In this document: in pieces, positions 37,128 to 49,667 of the stretch
Layout of the letters: every line of letters begins with the position of its first letter
Numbering within the stretch: the stretch's first letter is position 1
From: Paramecium octaurelia
Taxonomy: Eukaryota; Ciliophora; Oligohymenophorea; Peniculida; Parameciidae
Reading direction: 5' to 3'
Assembly (NCBI GenBank): GCA_905182995.1
Contig: CAJJDP010000134.1
Span: 129,133-193,132 of the forward strand
DNA: 64,000 nt
Notes under the pieces: model-generated
The model's database searches: none
Told to the model about the DNA's origin: nothing
What the model saw: the letters and a program-made list of their open reading frames with translations, nothing else
Position numbers and translations under genes: made by a program

Positions 37128-38799
37128 TCATAATGCAACATTAAAATTAAAGCAGCTTTTTGAAAAGTAACTTTTGGACTGGCCGACTATTATTCGTAAT
37201 AATTATAAACAACTTTTTGAGGATACTTAAATTACTGAATTATTTGACATTAAGGATTGATAGTCATTCTTTAGGCAAGCACTGTATCAAATAAAGTATT
37301 AAACCTCAATTTAAATTACATAAGTGCGTTATCTATTAAATAATTGCTTATTTATACTGCTCTCTTGACAATTTTAATTAGGTCTGATTTTATTAATAAG
37401 TATATCCTAAAATAAATTTGTTTTTTGTAATAGATTCTAAGGTCTGCATTAATTGGATTTTTTTTATTATTTTTTTAGAAAGAACAGTGATTATCTTATA
37501 ACCTTGTACATAGGCAAAAAGATTATATAGATTATAATTATTTGCAATAAAATTATTCCTATTGAGGCTAAAATAGTTACTAATATATTTTTGTTCAAAT
37601 TTTAATGTATTATGTGTAGTAGATGTTTGATATTAAATTCAATTTCTTATTCAATCTAAATGTCATAAAAGAGTATGAGGAAATAATCAATATTCTATAA
37701 TTTGATGATTTAGATTACAAATTCTTTATTGTAGATGCTATTGAATCTACACGGGATTTGAAAGTACTCATAATTACAAGTAGAGTTTGTTTATTTAGTG
37801 TAATAATAATTGAGAATAGAAATCCAATCATCAGTTGTAAATCCAGTGATTTCTTCATCATAAAAGTTTATCAATAGAGATGAATTAGAAACAATGTCAT
37901 TTTTATAATTAGACAAAATTAAAGTCCCTTGTGTATTTACGATCATTATATTGATATTTAATTGAGGAATAAGATTATTTGTAAAGATGAGATCTGAGCA
38001 GAACAAACCTTCGACTTCCTTATTCAAATTTAACATAGATTGAGTCATTGTTATTGAATATATTGGTTAAGCATCAAAGTATCTATAGATATTAGTTATT
38101 TGGGTATTATTGTTTTTATCTTTTTCTAAATTTTCAAAATGTGATTTATACCATTACCTTTCTTTTGGATTATAATTTGGGTAAATTGCGAATTGAGGAT
38201 ATAAAAATCCATATTAGTTTGAATTAATGGAAGAGACAAAATAAATTTAGTTTGGCCAATATCCATCATTTAATCTCATGGAACTTAATATTAATGAACC
38301 CACTAGATTAGTGATACTCTACAATTATTAACTTACATCGCTATTTAAATAAGAAGTTTATGTACTGGATTCCGATCCAAATCTTGAAAAGCACGGGATG
38401 GAATAGTTGTGTTCTGGAGGCATGATAGGTTGAAAATAATCACACATTCTGGAAATCTAAGAAGTTGTAATTATATCATTTTGTTATTATAACCAATAGA
38501 GCTAATTAAGGTTTGTTAATGTAATCTAAGCTAAAAATTTGATAGCACTCTATACTTCTTATAAAGGCTGAATTAAGATGATGATTCAACATAATTGAAG
38601 CAGTTTCAAGATGTTTTGACATGTCCAAAATAGTATTTCCCTTTGAGGAATCGTAAAGAATCTGTTCAATGCAATACATATTTATAGCATATGCTATTAA
38701 GATGGAAGGAATTAAAAGGGTTAAGATTGTACCATTTATAATTAAGATCTGCGTTCTCATTTTAAATCTTCCTAATTTTGCTCTTAAACATCTATTCAA
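37128..38799 (-). CDS. Cache-domain membrane sensor protein
   Basis: Predicted about 532 aa. A first membrane helix near residues 16-40 (ILIINGTILTLLIPSILIAY) is followed by a large extracellular domain with the Cache signature YPNYNPKERQWYKSHF, then a second helix (ILVTILASIGIILLQIIIIY) and a short basic cytosolic tail. Cache domains sense small molecules in receptors; here there is no kinase or cyclase. Splicing is less secure than elsewhere. A 37-nt intron is needed at about 38464-38500. A 36-nt intron ending AAG (about 37254-37289) is needed to pass a TGA; without it the protein ends at 37287. Confidence 0.7.
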
Positions 38800-39044
38800 G
38801 AAATGATCAACAGATTATTTGTTCATTTTTAATGTATAGAAATAATTTTAATTTTCTCTCTTTTTTCAATCCTAAAATTTTGATAAAATTGTAATTAAAA
38901 ATTAAAAGCTCACATTGGTAGATAAGAGTGACATAAATCACTGATTTCATCTTAGTTTCATTATAATTTATCATGCGAAATATTAAATATTTATACTCAC
39001 ACAAATTATTATTATTTAAAGTATCTAAATACTCTAGATAATAT

Positions 39045-40382
39045 ATGATTTATCTAATAGTCGTATTTTTATTATAGTTTAATTGTTAGAAGATAGAATC
39101 AAGGGATCAAACATGTAATCATGATTATAAGTTAAAGTGTTTTATAAGAAATTGAATGAAAATGTGAACTTTTATTGTGAGACTGGTTACATTGATGTTG
39201 AGGATTAAACTCATTCAGAAAATAAGTTATTTTACCACCTTTTTTTAAAGTAAGGAGTAGAGTCCTTGGAACAAGTAAAAAAAGATGATACCTTTTTATT
39301 ATGGATCCCTGGAGGCCCTGGTTCTGCAGCTACGAAATATGCGTTTAAATACACAGGACCTTTCAAAGTGATTGAAGGGAAGTTGATTTTATGGGTAAGA
39401 CCAATTTTTATAAATTTTACAGGATTACCTAATTAATGAACACTCTCATGTATTGTACATAGATATGCCCTTTGGATCAGGATTCAGTTATTCTACAAAG
39501 AAAGATATAGTAAATACTACAGAGGAAGCAGCTGATTATATTTTACAGTTCATCGAAATATTCTTGGATTCTCACATGATTTTCAAACAGATTAATTTTC
39601 ATGTAGTTGGAATCAGCTATGCAGGACATTTTGTTCCAAGAATTGCCACAAAGATAGCTAATTCTAATTTGGAATTGAATTTTAGAGGAGTGTTTATTGG
39701 AGGTTCTTGGACTGAAGCATTGTCACAATATCGAAACTAAGCCACAACTTTGATTTCCTATGGTCTTATTGATCAATATCGTTTCGATTTCATTAGAAAA
39801 ATAGAAGCAATCTAATAGAATCTCATGATGGAGGAGAAGTATTATGAGGCAGCTACTAGCACAATTGATATAACATTTGATTTAGATTTCTTGGAATACT
39901 TTGATCCTGATAATGTGTATAAACATACTAATGACCCGAATGACAACTCCTATATCTAATTTGTAATTGGAAATAAGGAACAGTATGGCATCCCTCCTAA
40001 TATTGCATTTAATCCATCTAATTTTACAATTTTGCAAGCATTCTATGCTGATACTTATATGAGTTACTTAAGCGATATTGAATAATTATTACACAAAGGG
40101 AAAGTGATGCTGTATAATGGATAATTTGATTACAATATAAGTCCAGCTGGAGTATAAGTCATGATAAATAACATTAAAAACGAGGTTGTGTAGTAATGGA
40201 AGAAAGAGCAGAAGATCCCATTTTTCTATAAACAAAAATAAACTCAAGAGTTATTGATAGGTGGAACAATAAAATAATACAAAAATTTTGCATTTGCTAT
40301 TGTATATTAGGCTGGCCATTTAACATAACTTGATTAACCGGGATCGGCCTATTAATTGTTAAAATGTTATTTAGATTTCTGA
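39045..40382 (+). CDS. Serine carboxypeptidase (S10) homologue 1
   Basis: Predicted 428 aa with introns at 39115-39137 (ends AAG) and 39395-39422. A signal peptide (MIYLIVVFLLQFNCQ) suggests secretion or lysosomal targeting. The S10 fold shows the substrate-binding WIPGGPGSA, the nucleophile region VVGISYAGHFVPRIA, LYNGQFDYNIS where the Asp is expected, and QAGHLTQLDQPGSA with the His. All three triad positions are occupied, but the nucleophile motif is G-I-S-Y instead of G-E-S-Y and the usual Cys after the oxyanion Gly is missing. It is probably active but divergent. The second S10 gene lies 9 kb away. Confidence 0.88.
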
Positions 40383-40590
40383 TGTGATTATTAATATGAA
40401 ATTTAATCTAAATTATTAACAAGTTTAATCCAGAGAGTCAATAGATTAGGAATAATATGTCCTATAATTTTTATAGATAAATGTAAAAAGATTGACTAGT
40501 TATAATTGAGATATCCCAACTATTTTAAATATTTTATTTTCATATAACTTAAATTTGATATAAAGATAATAATTATTATTAGTATTCATA

Positions 40591-41400
40591 ATGAATCAAT
40601 AATTCTTTGGCAACTCAAGATTGGCCATTCAAAGAGCTCAATAACTTCACTAATTCTTCACTTAATCAGTCATTTATGATCAATTCAAATATACAGCCAA
40701 AATGCCCTAATATCCAAAAATTGTATTTTTGCAATCGAACCAATTTATCAGAAATCTGGTTGAAAAGTAATTTTATCTTTGAAACATAGACAATTCCTTT
40801 AATATTCAATTATTGATGCATAGAAATCTAGTGGAGTAGTAAAATTATAATGTATATCAATAGGATGGTGTAGCTAGATTAGCAGAATAAGTATAATTGC
40901 AATCTACTTAAACTAATGGTGCTTTATTATTTGGATTCCCAAATACAGCAGTTGAAGCAGAAAGGTAATTGAAAAAATAAAAAATATTAAAGCCTTGATA
41001 GATTATTGGATGGAATCAATTTAGCAGTTAGATTCAGGTTGTCTGACTCACTAGCATAGAAAATTGCAGGATCATTTCTATCATGTTAATCATGTGGTAA
41101 GGTCTTCAATACTAGTTTGCCATTCATTACACCAACACATCCAGGATACTAAAATAATGTATAAATTTGTCAACGACATTTAGTGTTAATCACCAAGCAA
41201 ATGCGCTTTAGAATCAAGTTCAGCTCCAACTGATTAGGTCAATGCTGAAGTTGTTAATTACTATCAACAGAAAGTATAAATTGGATTAATGATAGGGTGC
41301 TTATCTTGAATATGAAATCAACGAAGAGCATTTATTGTATGACTCATAAGAGTTCTTTGAAAAGTTAGATAATGCAGTGGCAACGCATATCAAAGTGTGA
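40591..41400 (+). CDS. Adenylate-kinase-like protein without a P-loop
   Basis: Predicted 227 aa. Introns: 40767-40789, 40836-40863, 40965-40992 (ends AAG), 41159-41183 and 41274-41295. Adenylate kinase features are GDGVARLAEQV and TNGALLFGFPNTAVEAER (the GFP-R AMP-binding region, Arg replaced by Asn), then RFRLSDSLAQKIAG and a LID-like CQSCGKVFNTSLPFITP with two Cys. Where the Walker A GxxGxGK should lie, after the first beta strand, it reads YPKIVFLQSNQFIRNLVEKQ, with no Gly and no usual Lys. It is therefore probably a non-catalytic relative, perhaps a ciliary AK7/AK8-like partner (inference). Confidence 0.72.
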
Positions 41401-41432
41401 TATTTTTAAGAAATTAAAATATTAAAATATGA

Positions 41433-42413
41433 TCACATATATCCTTATTCTAAATGCTCAATGCTTATATTTAAGGTTTGATTCTGTTATGGTGGATTGG
41501 ATTTATTGATATCCAATTTGTTTTGTTTGGCAAATCCTTATAAGGTTAAATCTCCTTGTTTAGTTTTTAACTCTGACTTTTTGGGATTTGAATCTTTTCG
41601 TTTGAGTATCTTGGAATCTCCCTTAATTACCTTTTCATATTGTTCCACTTGAATTTTAAATTGCTTCTATTTCATCTCCTCATTCATCATCTTTCTTCTC
41701 TATTCTATGATAAATGGAGAATCATTCAAATTCTATCCCTGATAAATGACATTCTATCTTCTTAGTTCAGTCTAGTCTTCCTCAGATTTATGAGTGTAAT
41801 ATCTTTGCATCTTTTTACTATCATTTTATTCAATTGAATCATAAATTTATTTGAGTTCTGCATATGATGTAGGATTGTCACTAATTTTAATAGAGGCAGG
41901 TGCAGGCTTGAGTATCTTGGGTTTTTCAGAATAATCATCATCCGACACAATAGACCAAAAAACTATAGAAATTCCGCCTATGGCTAATAGTCCATAGATC
42001 TGATTGGTATTATTTTATGACTGAGTGTATTTATAAGTTCTCTGTTGATAGGTATTTTTCTGAGTATTATTTTCATGCCATTATCTCTATTATTCTCCAT
42101 TATATTGCCATCCAGGATTATTATAGTATTGCTTCTCTTGATTACTTTCATGATGACCCTAGTTGCTAGAATGCTATTAGACATCTATTGATTAGTCATA
42201 AAGTTTCCTTTTAATAGGGTCTTTCAAAATATTGTATGCATTTGTAATTTCTTTAAACTCCTATTCTTTCTAAGCAAAATTCACATCAGGATGATATAGT
42301 TTAGCCAATTTGATGTAGGCTGATTTAATGGTATCAATAGAGTCATTAGGTGACACTCCTAATTTTGAATAGAGAGTTGAGCAAAAGGAGAAAGTTTTAT
42401 ATTTACTTAGCAT
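41433..42413 (-). CDS. J-domain (DnaJ) protein with a membrane span
   Basis: 326 aa in a single exon. The J domain is N-terminal, residues about 13-70, with LYSKLGVSPNDSIDTIKSAY, the HPD motif in LYHPDVNF, and ITNAYNILKDP. A Gln/Asn-rich linker follows, then one hydrophobic helix (IYGLLAIGGISIVFWSIVS) and a charged tail of about 150 residues. There is no G/F or zinc-finger region, so it is a class C (type III) J protein. The basic start (MLSKYKTFSFCSTLYSK) may target mitochondria, which would fit an inner-membrane Hsp70 co-chaperone (inference). Confidence 0.88.
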
Positions 42414-42821
42414 TTTAAATAGATAAAATTATAATAATTATTTTTAATGTTTTTAGTATAGAATGAGAGTAGACACATGTGAAGATATTTTTATTGGTTT
42501 ATTATTCAGTTAAAAATAGTAAGTCCTGTTTATCTGGGTGTAAAAAAGATAATAAATCTGTAATCATTATTAATTTATACTTAAGAACTAAATCGATTTA
42601 AGACCAAAATATAAATAAAAGAGTACTTTCAATACTGATACCCTCTGACTTTTGTTGCATTTTAACTTAAAAAATATAATCATTTTAATAATCATTACTG
42701 CTGGTTTGTTTCAATATGCAAAATATTCAATATCGAAAGTGGAGTAAAATTAATGAAATGTTAGGAATGTATCAGTGATGCATATATCATATAATCAAAG
42801 ACTAATTTACCATCAGTCTAA
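42414..42821. other. Divergent intergenic region
   Basis: About 400 nt of AT-rich DNA before the next plus-strand open frames. No feature recognised. Confidence 0.5.
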
Positions 42822-43250
42822 ATGGATTCAACCTACAATATTGACATCATTCAAAAGAGATTATTTTTAAAGGCAATTTTGAACTACAAAGGGGAATAAT
42901 TAATACATCTTAAAATTCTTAATAATCTTTCTATATTCATAAGATTCAACAATAGTTTTTGAGAAGTTTTCTACTGGGTTGATGATCTAGAGACTAATAC
43001 ACAGTGGCTAGACAGTAAATATTATTGATCCATAGATTTGGGTGAGACTTATGGAGAAAGTATCAAGATTGTTTGATTAGAGTGCTAATTTTTAGAAGAT
43101 TTAAGTAATGCAGGATAGATGAGGTTATTTGAAAGATTCGAGGTGGAAAGGTGGATGAACATATAAGTGTGTGAGTAGATTTCAAAAGGTAAGATGGTAA
43201 TTACATGGGAAAAGATTCATCATGTCAAATTTCGAGATTGTGATATATTT
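42822..43250 (+). CDS. Possible small gene or gene fragment, unknown
   Basis: A plus-strand series of protein-like exons begins MDSTYNIDIIQKRLFLKAIL. It continues through candidate introns at about 42956-42991 (36 nt), 43015-43035 and 43062-43082, to a block reading FERFEVERWMNI and SKGKMVITWEKIHHVKFRD. The frame merges without a stop into that of the next histidine kinase, and any terminating splice is unclear. It may be a real small gene, a 5' part of the kinase gene, or a decaying fragment. I do not recognise the protein. Confidence 0.35.
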
Positions 43251-43331
43251 TTTATATTAATGCTAATTTACAGGAGTTCAATATATCTGTAATTTTCAAT
43301 AAAAAATACAATTTTTCTGGTGGAGGCGGGA

Positions 43332-45804
43332 ATGAGGCAACAAACTCAATTGTAATACATCATGATCAATTCATTTTCGTTGGTAATAGCTGTTTTATTA
43401 TTTGGAATGGAATTACTTAAAATATAACAAAACTATATGAATCGAGTGGGTGCCTTAATATTGTGCTTATTGAATGTGGAGTTGGTGTATCACGAGATTT
43501 CATCGATAAATACAATTCAGTTGGTAATGTTCATCGTGTTATTAATTACTCAATTTGATGATGAATTGACATGGCATTAAATTGCAAAACATTCAATAAT
43601 ATTTTACTTATTTTTGAGGACACTCATACAATACCAAGACTTGTTCAACCTAACTTAATTGCTTACATGTGTATTGTGGCAACCCATCAATCATTGGATG
43701 CTATACAAAAAGAAATAATTGGTAATAAATCAATTAAAGAAATAATCGCTGGAGTTGAGTAAAAGTCAATTTGAATTAACTCCACAATTATGCAAGGACT
43801 CTTCAGAATAGGATGAATAATGCAGCAGTCATTTCTAGGGCAGTTCTGGGATATCCCAAAACTTGAAGCAGTTGAAACAACTGTACATGAATAATCCATT
43901 TTCTCAGATCGCAGACTTCGATTAGAAAACCTTCTCTCAATTTCAGAAATAGGCATCGACTCTAGACGTGCCCCAGATCTGGAATTTGTTGCCCTTCGGC
44001 ATAGCACTGATCAATAGCAAATACGAAATCTTGAACTACAACTAAAAACTATTATATTTTTTAAAAGCATCGGATAGTGATGGGAGGAATATCATCTTAA
44101 ATTTGGATTTGTTATTAGAGAGGTATATGAATTAACATAATAAGTCCTGAATCATGGGAGAGTAAATCCATAAATTAAATTAGCTCACATTGTAGCAATC
44201 GTTAAAGCAGGAGATTTCAAACCAAAAGATAATTGTCACTCATATCAAAAAGCAATCATGAATAAAGTTCATTGAATCCAGACGGTGGGACTCATTCTCA
44301 TCTCAATGGAGACTTTGCCTTCATAGCCAGCAATTCCAATTAGATCAGAGATGAGATCATGACCACCAAATCCAGGTATTCTAATCTAGACAAGTTGCTT
44401 AAGTAATTTGCCTTGAAATCCTATTCACTAAATAACAATGGGGATTGTTCCTTCCAATCAATTGGCCAAAGTATTTAAATAATCAAGAAAGTCCAAGACA
44501 TTGGTTCTAAAAAATATCACTTCAGAATCAAAGTGTATGAATTAGACACTATTGAAAATAAAATCAATTATTTATTTGTCATAGAGAACATTACCAATAA
44601 AGAGGAATTGCGCTAATTAAGTGTAAGATACAAATTTTAATAAGTTTTGTTGAATTCTCTATGTCATGAATTAAGAACACCAATGAATAACACTTTATCA
44701 CAACTGAATGCATTAACATCCTTAATTTCCCCTTAAATTAGAGATAAGAATCTCATCCCTGCCATCATCTCTGCCAAAAAACTAATGTTTCTATTAAATG
44801 ATATTTTGGAATATGCCCAAATAGATTGTAAGAATTTTCATCTGGTGAACTCACAATTTGAACTTAATGAAATCATCGATATCATAAGAGAACTATTTCA
44901 ATAGGAATGCAATGAGAAGAAGATTCAACTGAGTCTAAATTTTCAGAACATCAAAGAAACTTAAATTATATTCAGTGACAAAGAACGAATAATTAGGATC
45001 TTAGTTAATTTGATCGACAATTCCATTAAATTCACTAATGAAGGAGGCGCCATTTCTGTCACTATTTAACATGATAATCAATACATATACTTTTGTGTTT
45101 TGGATAATGGAGTTGGTATTTCTGATAAAATTCTAACCAAAATTAAAAACAATAAAGATTTCCAAATGTAGGATTAGTATCATAAAAATGAAACTAAACT
45201 TGGTTTGGGATTGAAAATATGTTAATAGATTGCCAAATACCTCTGTGTTGACAAAGAGCTTAAAATTGAAAGTAAAGAAAAGCAATTTACTAAAATTTCA
45301 TTCAGAATAGAATCTAATTATAAGTAATTGAATAATCTAAAATTTCCATCTTTTCAAGGGTGTAATTTCAATGTTAATTGTGATTGCATACAAATCTTAA
45401 ATGTTGATGATGTGAGATTTAATCATAATGCAATCGAGGCTCTATTGAATCAACACAACATCAAAATGGAAAGTGCCTACAATGGAGAACAAGCTGTTTA
45501 AATGGTCAAGAAAAGATGTACTTAAAATTGTTGCAAAACATATAAATTAATATTCATGGACATTGAAATGCCAATCTCAAATGGATATTAAGCTTCAAAA
45601 GAAGTAATAACAATCTTATTAATTTAGATAACATCCATTTTAAATAAAAACAAATTTACTGACTAAACTGTTATTGTGATGTGCTCCGCTTATAATGGAA
45701 ACGAGAATAGTAATAAAGCAAAGGCTTGTGGCATCAAAGAGGTATTGCCAAAGCCTATTGAGTAAAAATAACTCAAACAATTACTTGACAAATATTTATT
45801 ATGA
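43332..45804 (+). CDS. Hybrid sensor histidine kinase with receiver domain (HK-B)
   Basis: Predicted 808 aa; introns 44123-44144 (ends AAG) and 45604-45627. About five membrane helices occupy residues 10-150 (SLVIAVLLFGMELL, GALILCLLNVELVY, LVMFIVLLITQF). They are followed by a PAS-like stretch (WNLLPFGIALINSKYEILN). HisKA: LCHELRTPMNN. HATPase: RILVNLIDNSIKFT, VLDNGVGIS, LGLGLKIC. Receiver: LNVDDVRFN, IFMDIEMP, MCSAY, LPKPIE. All key residues are present. It is paralogous to HK-C. The start could also be an in-frame ATG at 43260. Confidence 0.9.
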
Positions 45805-45823
45805 TTATATATTATAATTATTA

Positions 45824-48406
45824 ATGGAAATACTCATTAAATTATTGATATGCTAATTAATAATTTAAGACATCATTCAAATCAGTTTTATTTGGATAAA
45901 TGCCAATTGGCACTTTGTACTACTTAATGCCTTATCCCTTTCGATATGCCTATTGCTAATAACGATTGACTTTTACAAAATATCAACAAACTATATTAAA
46001 GTAGGACTCCATCTCTTATGTGTGATCAATTACGAAACCCTATTCTAAGAATCTCGTAATATTGCCAACATCGCTGAACTATTCTATATATTACTAATAT
46101 TGTTTAAGGTTCACGATGGCTCCCTTCGATCGAAGATAATTATACATCTTGTTTTGGCATACATGGTCATTAGAGCAATAATAACTGAGTCAGAATATCG
46201 AATACATTATTTGATGTTGGTGGTCTTCTTATAACCCTTAAACCATTATATGTTTTATACGTTGAAGAAAGTAGAATGTACACAACAAACTCAGACCTAT
46301 TTTAAACAGGAATCAGGAATCTAACAAACCTTATAAGAATAAGTGATATGCTTGTCTAATGATAGCAAGGTCGACAACTTGAAATAGGATCTAAATGAGA
46401 GTGTAATTGTTAATTAAATAAATTACGATTTAGAATCTCCAAAAATACAATAGGAGCATAAATCTATTGGAATAAATAGAGACACTATTTAATAGAGGAT
46501 TATCATTAAAAAACAACCTATAAACATGTAGAAAACAACAACAAATTCTTCACATTCATTGTAACATGATCAGTTAAAATTGGAAAGCCATATAGATTCT
46601 AAATATTCTGATTTAGTTGCAATAATGAGTAATCTTCCCTTTGGTATAATTTTTGTTGATTAACAATTAAAAATTTTGGACTACAATTAAAAAGTTACAT
46701 AGTTACTAGGAATCACCAATCCCAACAATATAATTCCGTTTTTAGATGAAGCCATTTAAAAGTAAATAATTTAATTAATTATAACAGAAGTGGAGAAATC
46801 TAAGAAGTCCGTTCTGCTAAAAAAATTAAAAAATCAATGAATAAATCACCCAAAAAAACGTCATACTTCAAATAACCGTCCATCAATTTATAAAAAAGAT
46901 AATTTGATGATTCAATACCAGATGTAGTTTCGCAATATTACAATTGTGGGTCTCAACAAAGGATGGACAATGAGACCCAGTAGGAAGGGAATTTAAAGTC
47001 AGTATTTTAAAAATTCTAGAAAATTCACTAAAGCTAACAAACATCCACTTCAAGAGAAAACTTTTAGTTTATTATTAGACTCGATTCTATGAATGCTTCA
47101 TAATGTAAATCTAAGTATAAGAGTCTGAAACTTAAAATTTTTTAAATCGAAGAGAATGGAAAGTGGGATTAAAATGTTTATTTAATTGTATTAGAAAACA
47201 TAACAAAAAGAGAAGAATACAAACTCCTAAATCATAAATATAAATTCTAACAAGCCCTTTTAAATTCGTTATGTCATGAATTAAGAACTCCAATCAATAG
47301 TGTCATTTCTCAATTATATGCCTTAAAAGACGAGTTAACACATGATTTATTAGAATCCCATCTAAACCCTGCAATTGTTTCAACCAAGAGATTGTAATAC
47401 TAACTAAATGATATTTTGGATTACGCCTAAATTTAGTGCAAGGCTTTGACTCTCAATAAATCCTACTTTAAATTAGAGGAAATATTTTAACAATTACAAG
47501 AATTGTTTTATTTCGAATGCATGCAGAAGCAGATCCATTTGAAAATCGAAGATGATAACTAAATTAGATTGTACACTGATAAAGAGCGACTATTAAGAGT
47601 CTTTATTAATTTACTTGATAATTCGGTTAAATTTACAAATAAAGGAGGAACAATTCAAGTTTCATCTGAACTTTTGAAGGATTATTTAAAATTCACTGTT
47701 TATGATGATGGGTAAGGTATTAAGGATGAAATCATTGAAAAAATAGAAGAAGAAGCAGAAATCTTGTTCTAAGACTCCATTCAATATAATTCAAATAAAC
47801 TAGGTTTAGGACTGAGAATTTCAATGCTTCTTACAAAATACTTATATAAAGAGCAGAAGTTCTAAATTGATTCGAAATTTAATTAATACACAAGGATTAG
47901 TTTTCGATTGTCAAACCTGATTGAAAACTGTTCTTTGGAATTTTAAATGGGTCGATAATTGTCGAGAATCGAAAAAAATTGTGAATGCAGTAAAATACTC
48001 ATTGTGGATGACATTATTTGTAATCACTTTGCACTTTAAGTTTTGCTTAAAAAATTTAAAGTGAAAACTGACAGTGCATACAATGGCAACTCAGCTATAG
48101 AGTTAGTTGAATAGAGATTGAAGTAGTAATGCTGTTAAACTTATCGAATAATTTTTATGGATATTGAAATGCCATAGAAGAATGGGTTTCAAGCATCTTC
48201 GGAAGTATTTTAAAATATCATCCATTTAGATATCTTAAAAACTAAAATAAAAATTTCTTCATGATGAATGCATAATAACCATGTATTCCGCTTATTCTGG
48301 GGACGATGATGTTCTAATAGCAAGTTAATGTGGAATGAAAGAACGAATTTCAAAACCTACCGATATATAAAAATTGGAACACATTATTAATAAATATTTA
48401 CTTTGA
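45824..48406 (+). CDS. Hybrid sensor histidine kinase with receiver domain (HK-C)
   Basis: Predicted 843 aa; introns 46762-46787 and 48205-48229. The membrane region aligns with HK-B (ALSLSICLLLITIDFY, VGLHLLCVINYETLF, LVLAYMVIRAII, FLQPLNHYMFYTLKK). PAS: FGIIFVDQQLKILDYN. HisKA: LCHELRTPINS. HATPase: RVFINLLDNSVKFT, VYDDGQGIK, LGLGLRIS. Receiver: LIVDDIICN, IFMDIEMP, MYSAY, ISKPTD. The intron in the receiver domain sits at the same codon as in HK-B. Only 19 nt separate it from the HK-B stop codon. The signal sensed is unknown. Confidence 0.9.
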
Positions 48407-49667
48407 TAATTATGAAATCTCAAATATTTCTAAATATACAACCCTTTTTTATTTTATTGTTTAATATTGAGACAACAAACAATTTAAAATATTAAGCAAT
48501 TATTATTAGTTAACTATTTTAGTTATCGAATTGAAAAATAAATAAATGGCTACTTGAATTGCTGATTTGAACTCATAAAAGTACTCTCAATGAGATAAGA
48601 ATTCCTTTGAAGGGAATTTAAATTGAAATTGTTAAAATGAAAAACAATTATAAATCGCTTAAATTAATGAACATTTGTTGAATACAAAAAAATATACACA
48701 AAACTTATATAATAAATTCAAATTGGTTGCTTATGCTATTCCTTAAAAATTAAAAATTATTGAGTCATACTGTGAAAAAATTCAGACTTTTAAATAAAAA
48801 ATAGATTGATTTCTATTTTTAGTACATTTTTGTAAATTATCGATAAAAATTATTTCCATTGCTTAATTTTGTAAGAAGCATTTTCATAAAGAGATATGAT
48901 TTAAATTTCTTAAATATGAATGGATCCTTTCACCAAATTAAATTTTTGAAAGATTTGAAAATTTAATATGCTATTAGTATTCTTGATTTGTTGTTCATCT
49001 AGAATTTCAGATCATAATTCAAATTACTATTTCATAGTCTCTAAACAACTTTACTTTTAATTTTGAATTTTACAATATATATTTTAATATATAATTTTTT
49101 TTATCAAATTGTAATTATATAAATATAATCAAAAGTATGAATTTGATCATTTCTTTGATCTAATCAATCTATGATATATTTCTTCATCACCAATTTTAAG
49201 AAAAATTTAAAAATCTAAAATTTTTAATTATATCTTCTCAAAATTTACTTTCAATTGTAACTCAAAATAATAATTTTATTTAAAAGTTATGTCTAACAAT
49301 TAATTAATTGAAATTTATTATCTATTATGCTAAAATGTTCTAAAGCAATGGAAAACGATATCTGAATTTAGAGTTTATTTTAAAGATTTCTTATTTCTAT
49401 TTCAGACTCTTTAATTTATATAAAAAGATAATGAAATTATAGATAGTGATTTCTATCAAATATCATTGAATCATCCTTCTTAACTAAAATGAAAATAATT
49501 TTAGAAGGATTTTAAAGCTATTCTATTTTTTAAACGAAAATGATCCTAATAATTCATATCACTCTATGAATCTTAAACTATGTTAAATTGAGTTAGTTAT
49601 TCATCGAATAGCGAGATTAATTGTCATAATGTAATTTGTTAATACTGAGAATATGTACTAATTAATT
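48407..49667. other. Long intergenic region
   Basis: About 1.26 kb, very AT-rich, with short frames repeatedly broken by TGA. No gene, tRNA or repeat family was recognised. It is the second-longest gap in the window and may contain an unrecognised non-coding RNA or a decayed gene. Confidence 0.45.

Noticed and set aside
43260-43562. Frame reading NFSGGGGNEATNS and FVGNSCFIIWNG
   Set aside because: It overlaps the membrane region of HK-B, whose frame is supported by alignment with HK-C; treated as a shadow.
31932-48406. Histidine kinases as bacterial contamination or recent transfer
   Set aside because: They carry short ciliate introns, TAA/TAG glutamine codons and the same base composition as neighbours; hybrid kinases are known in ciliates.
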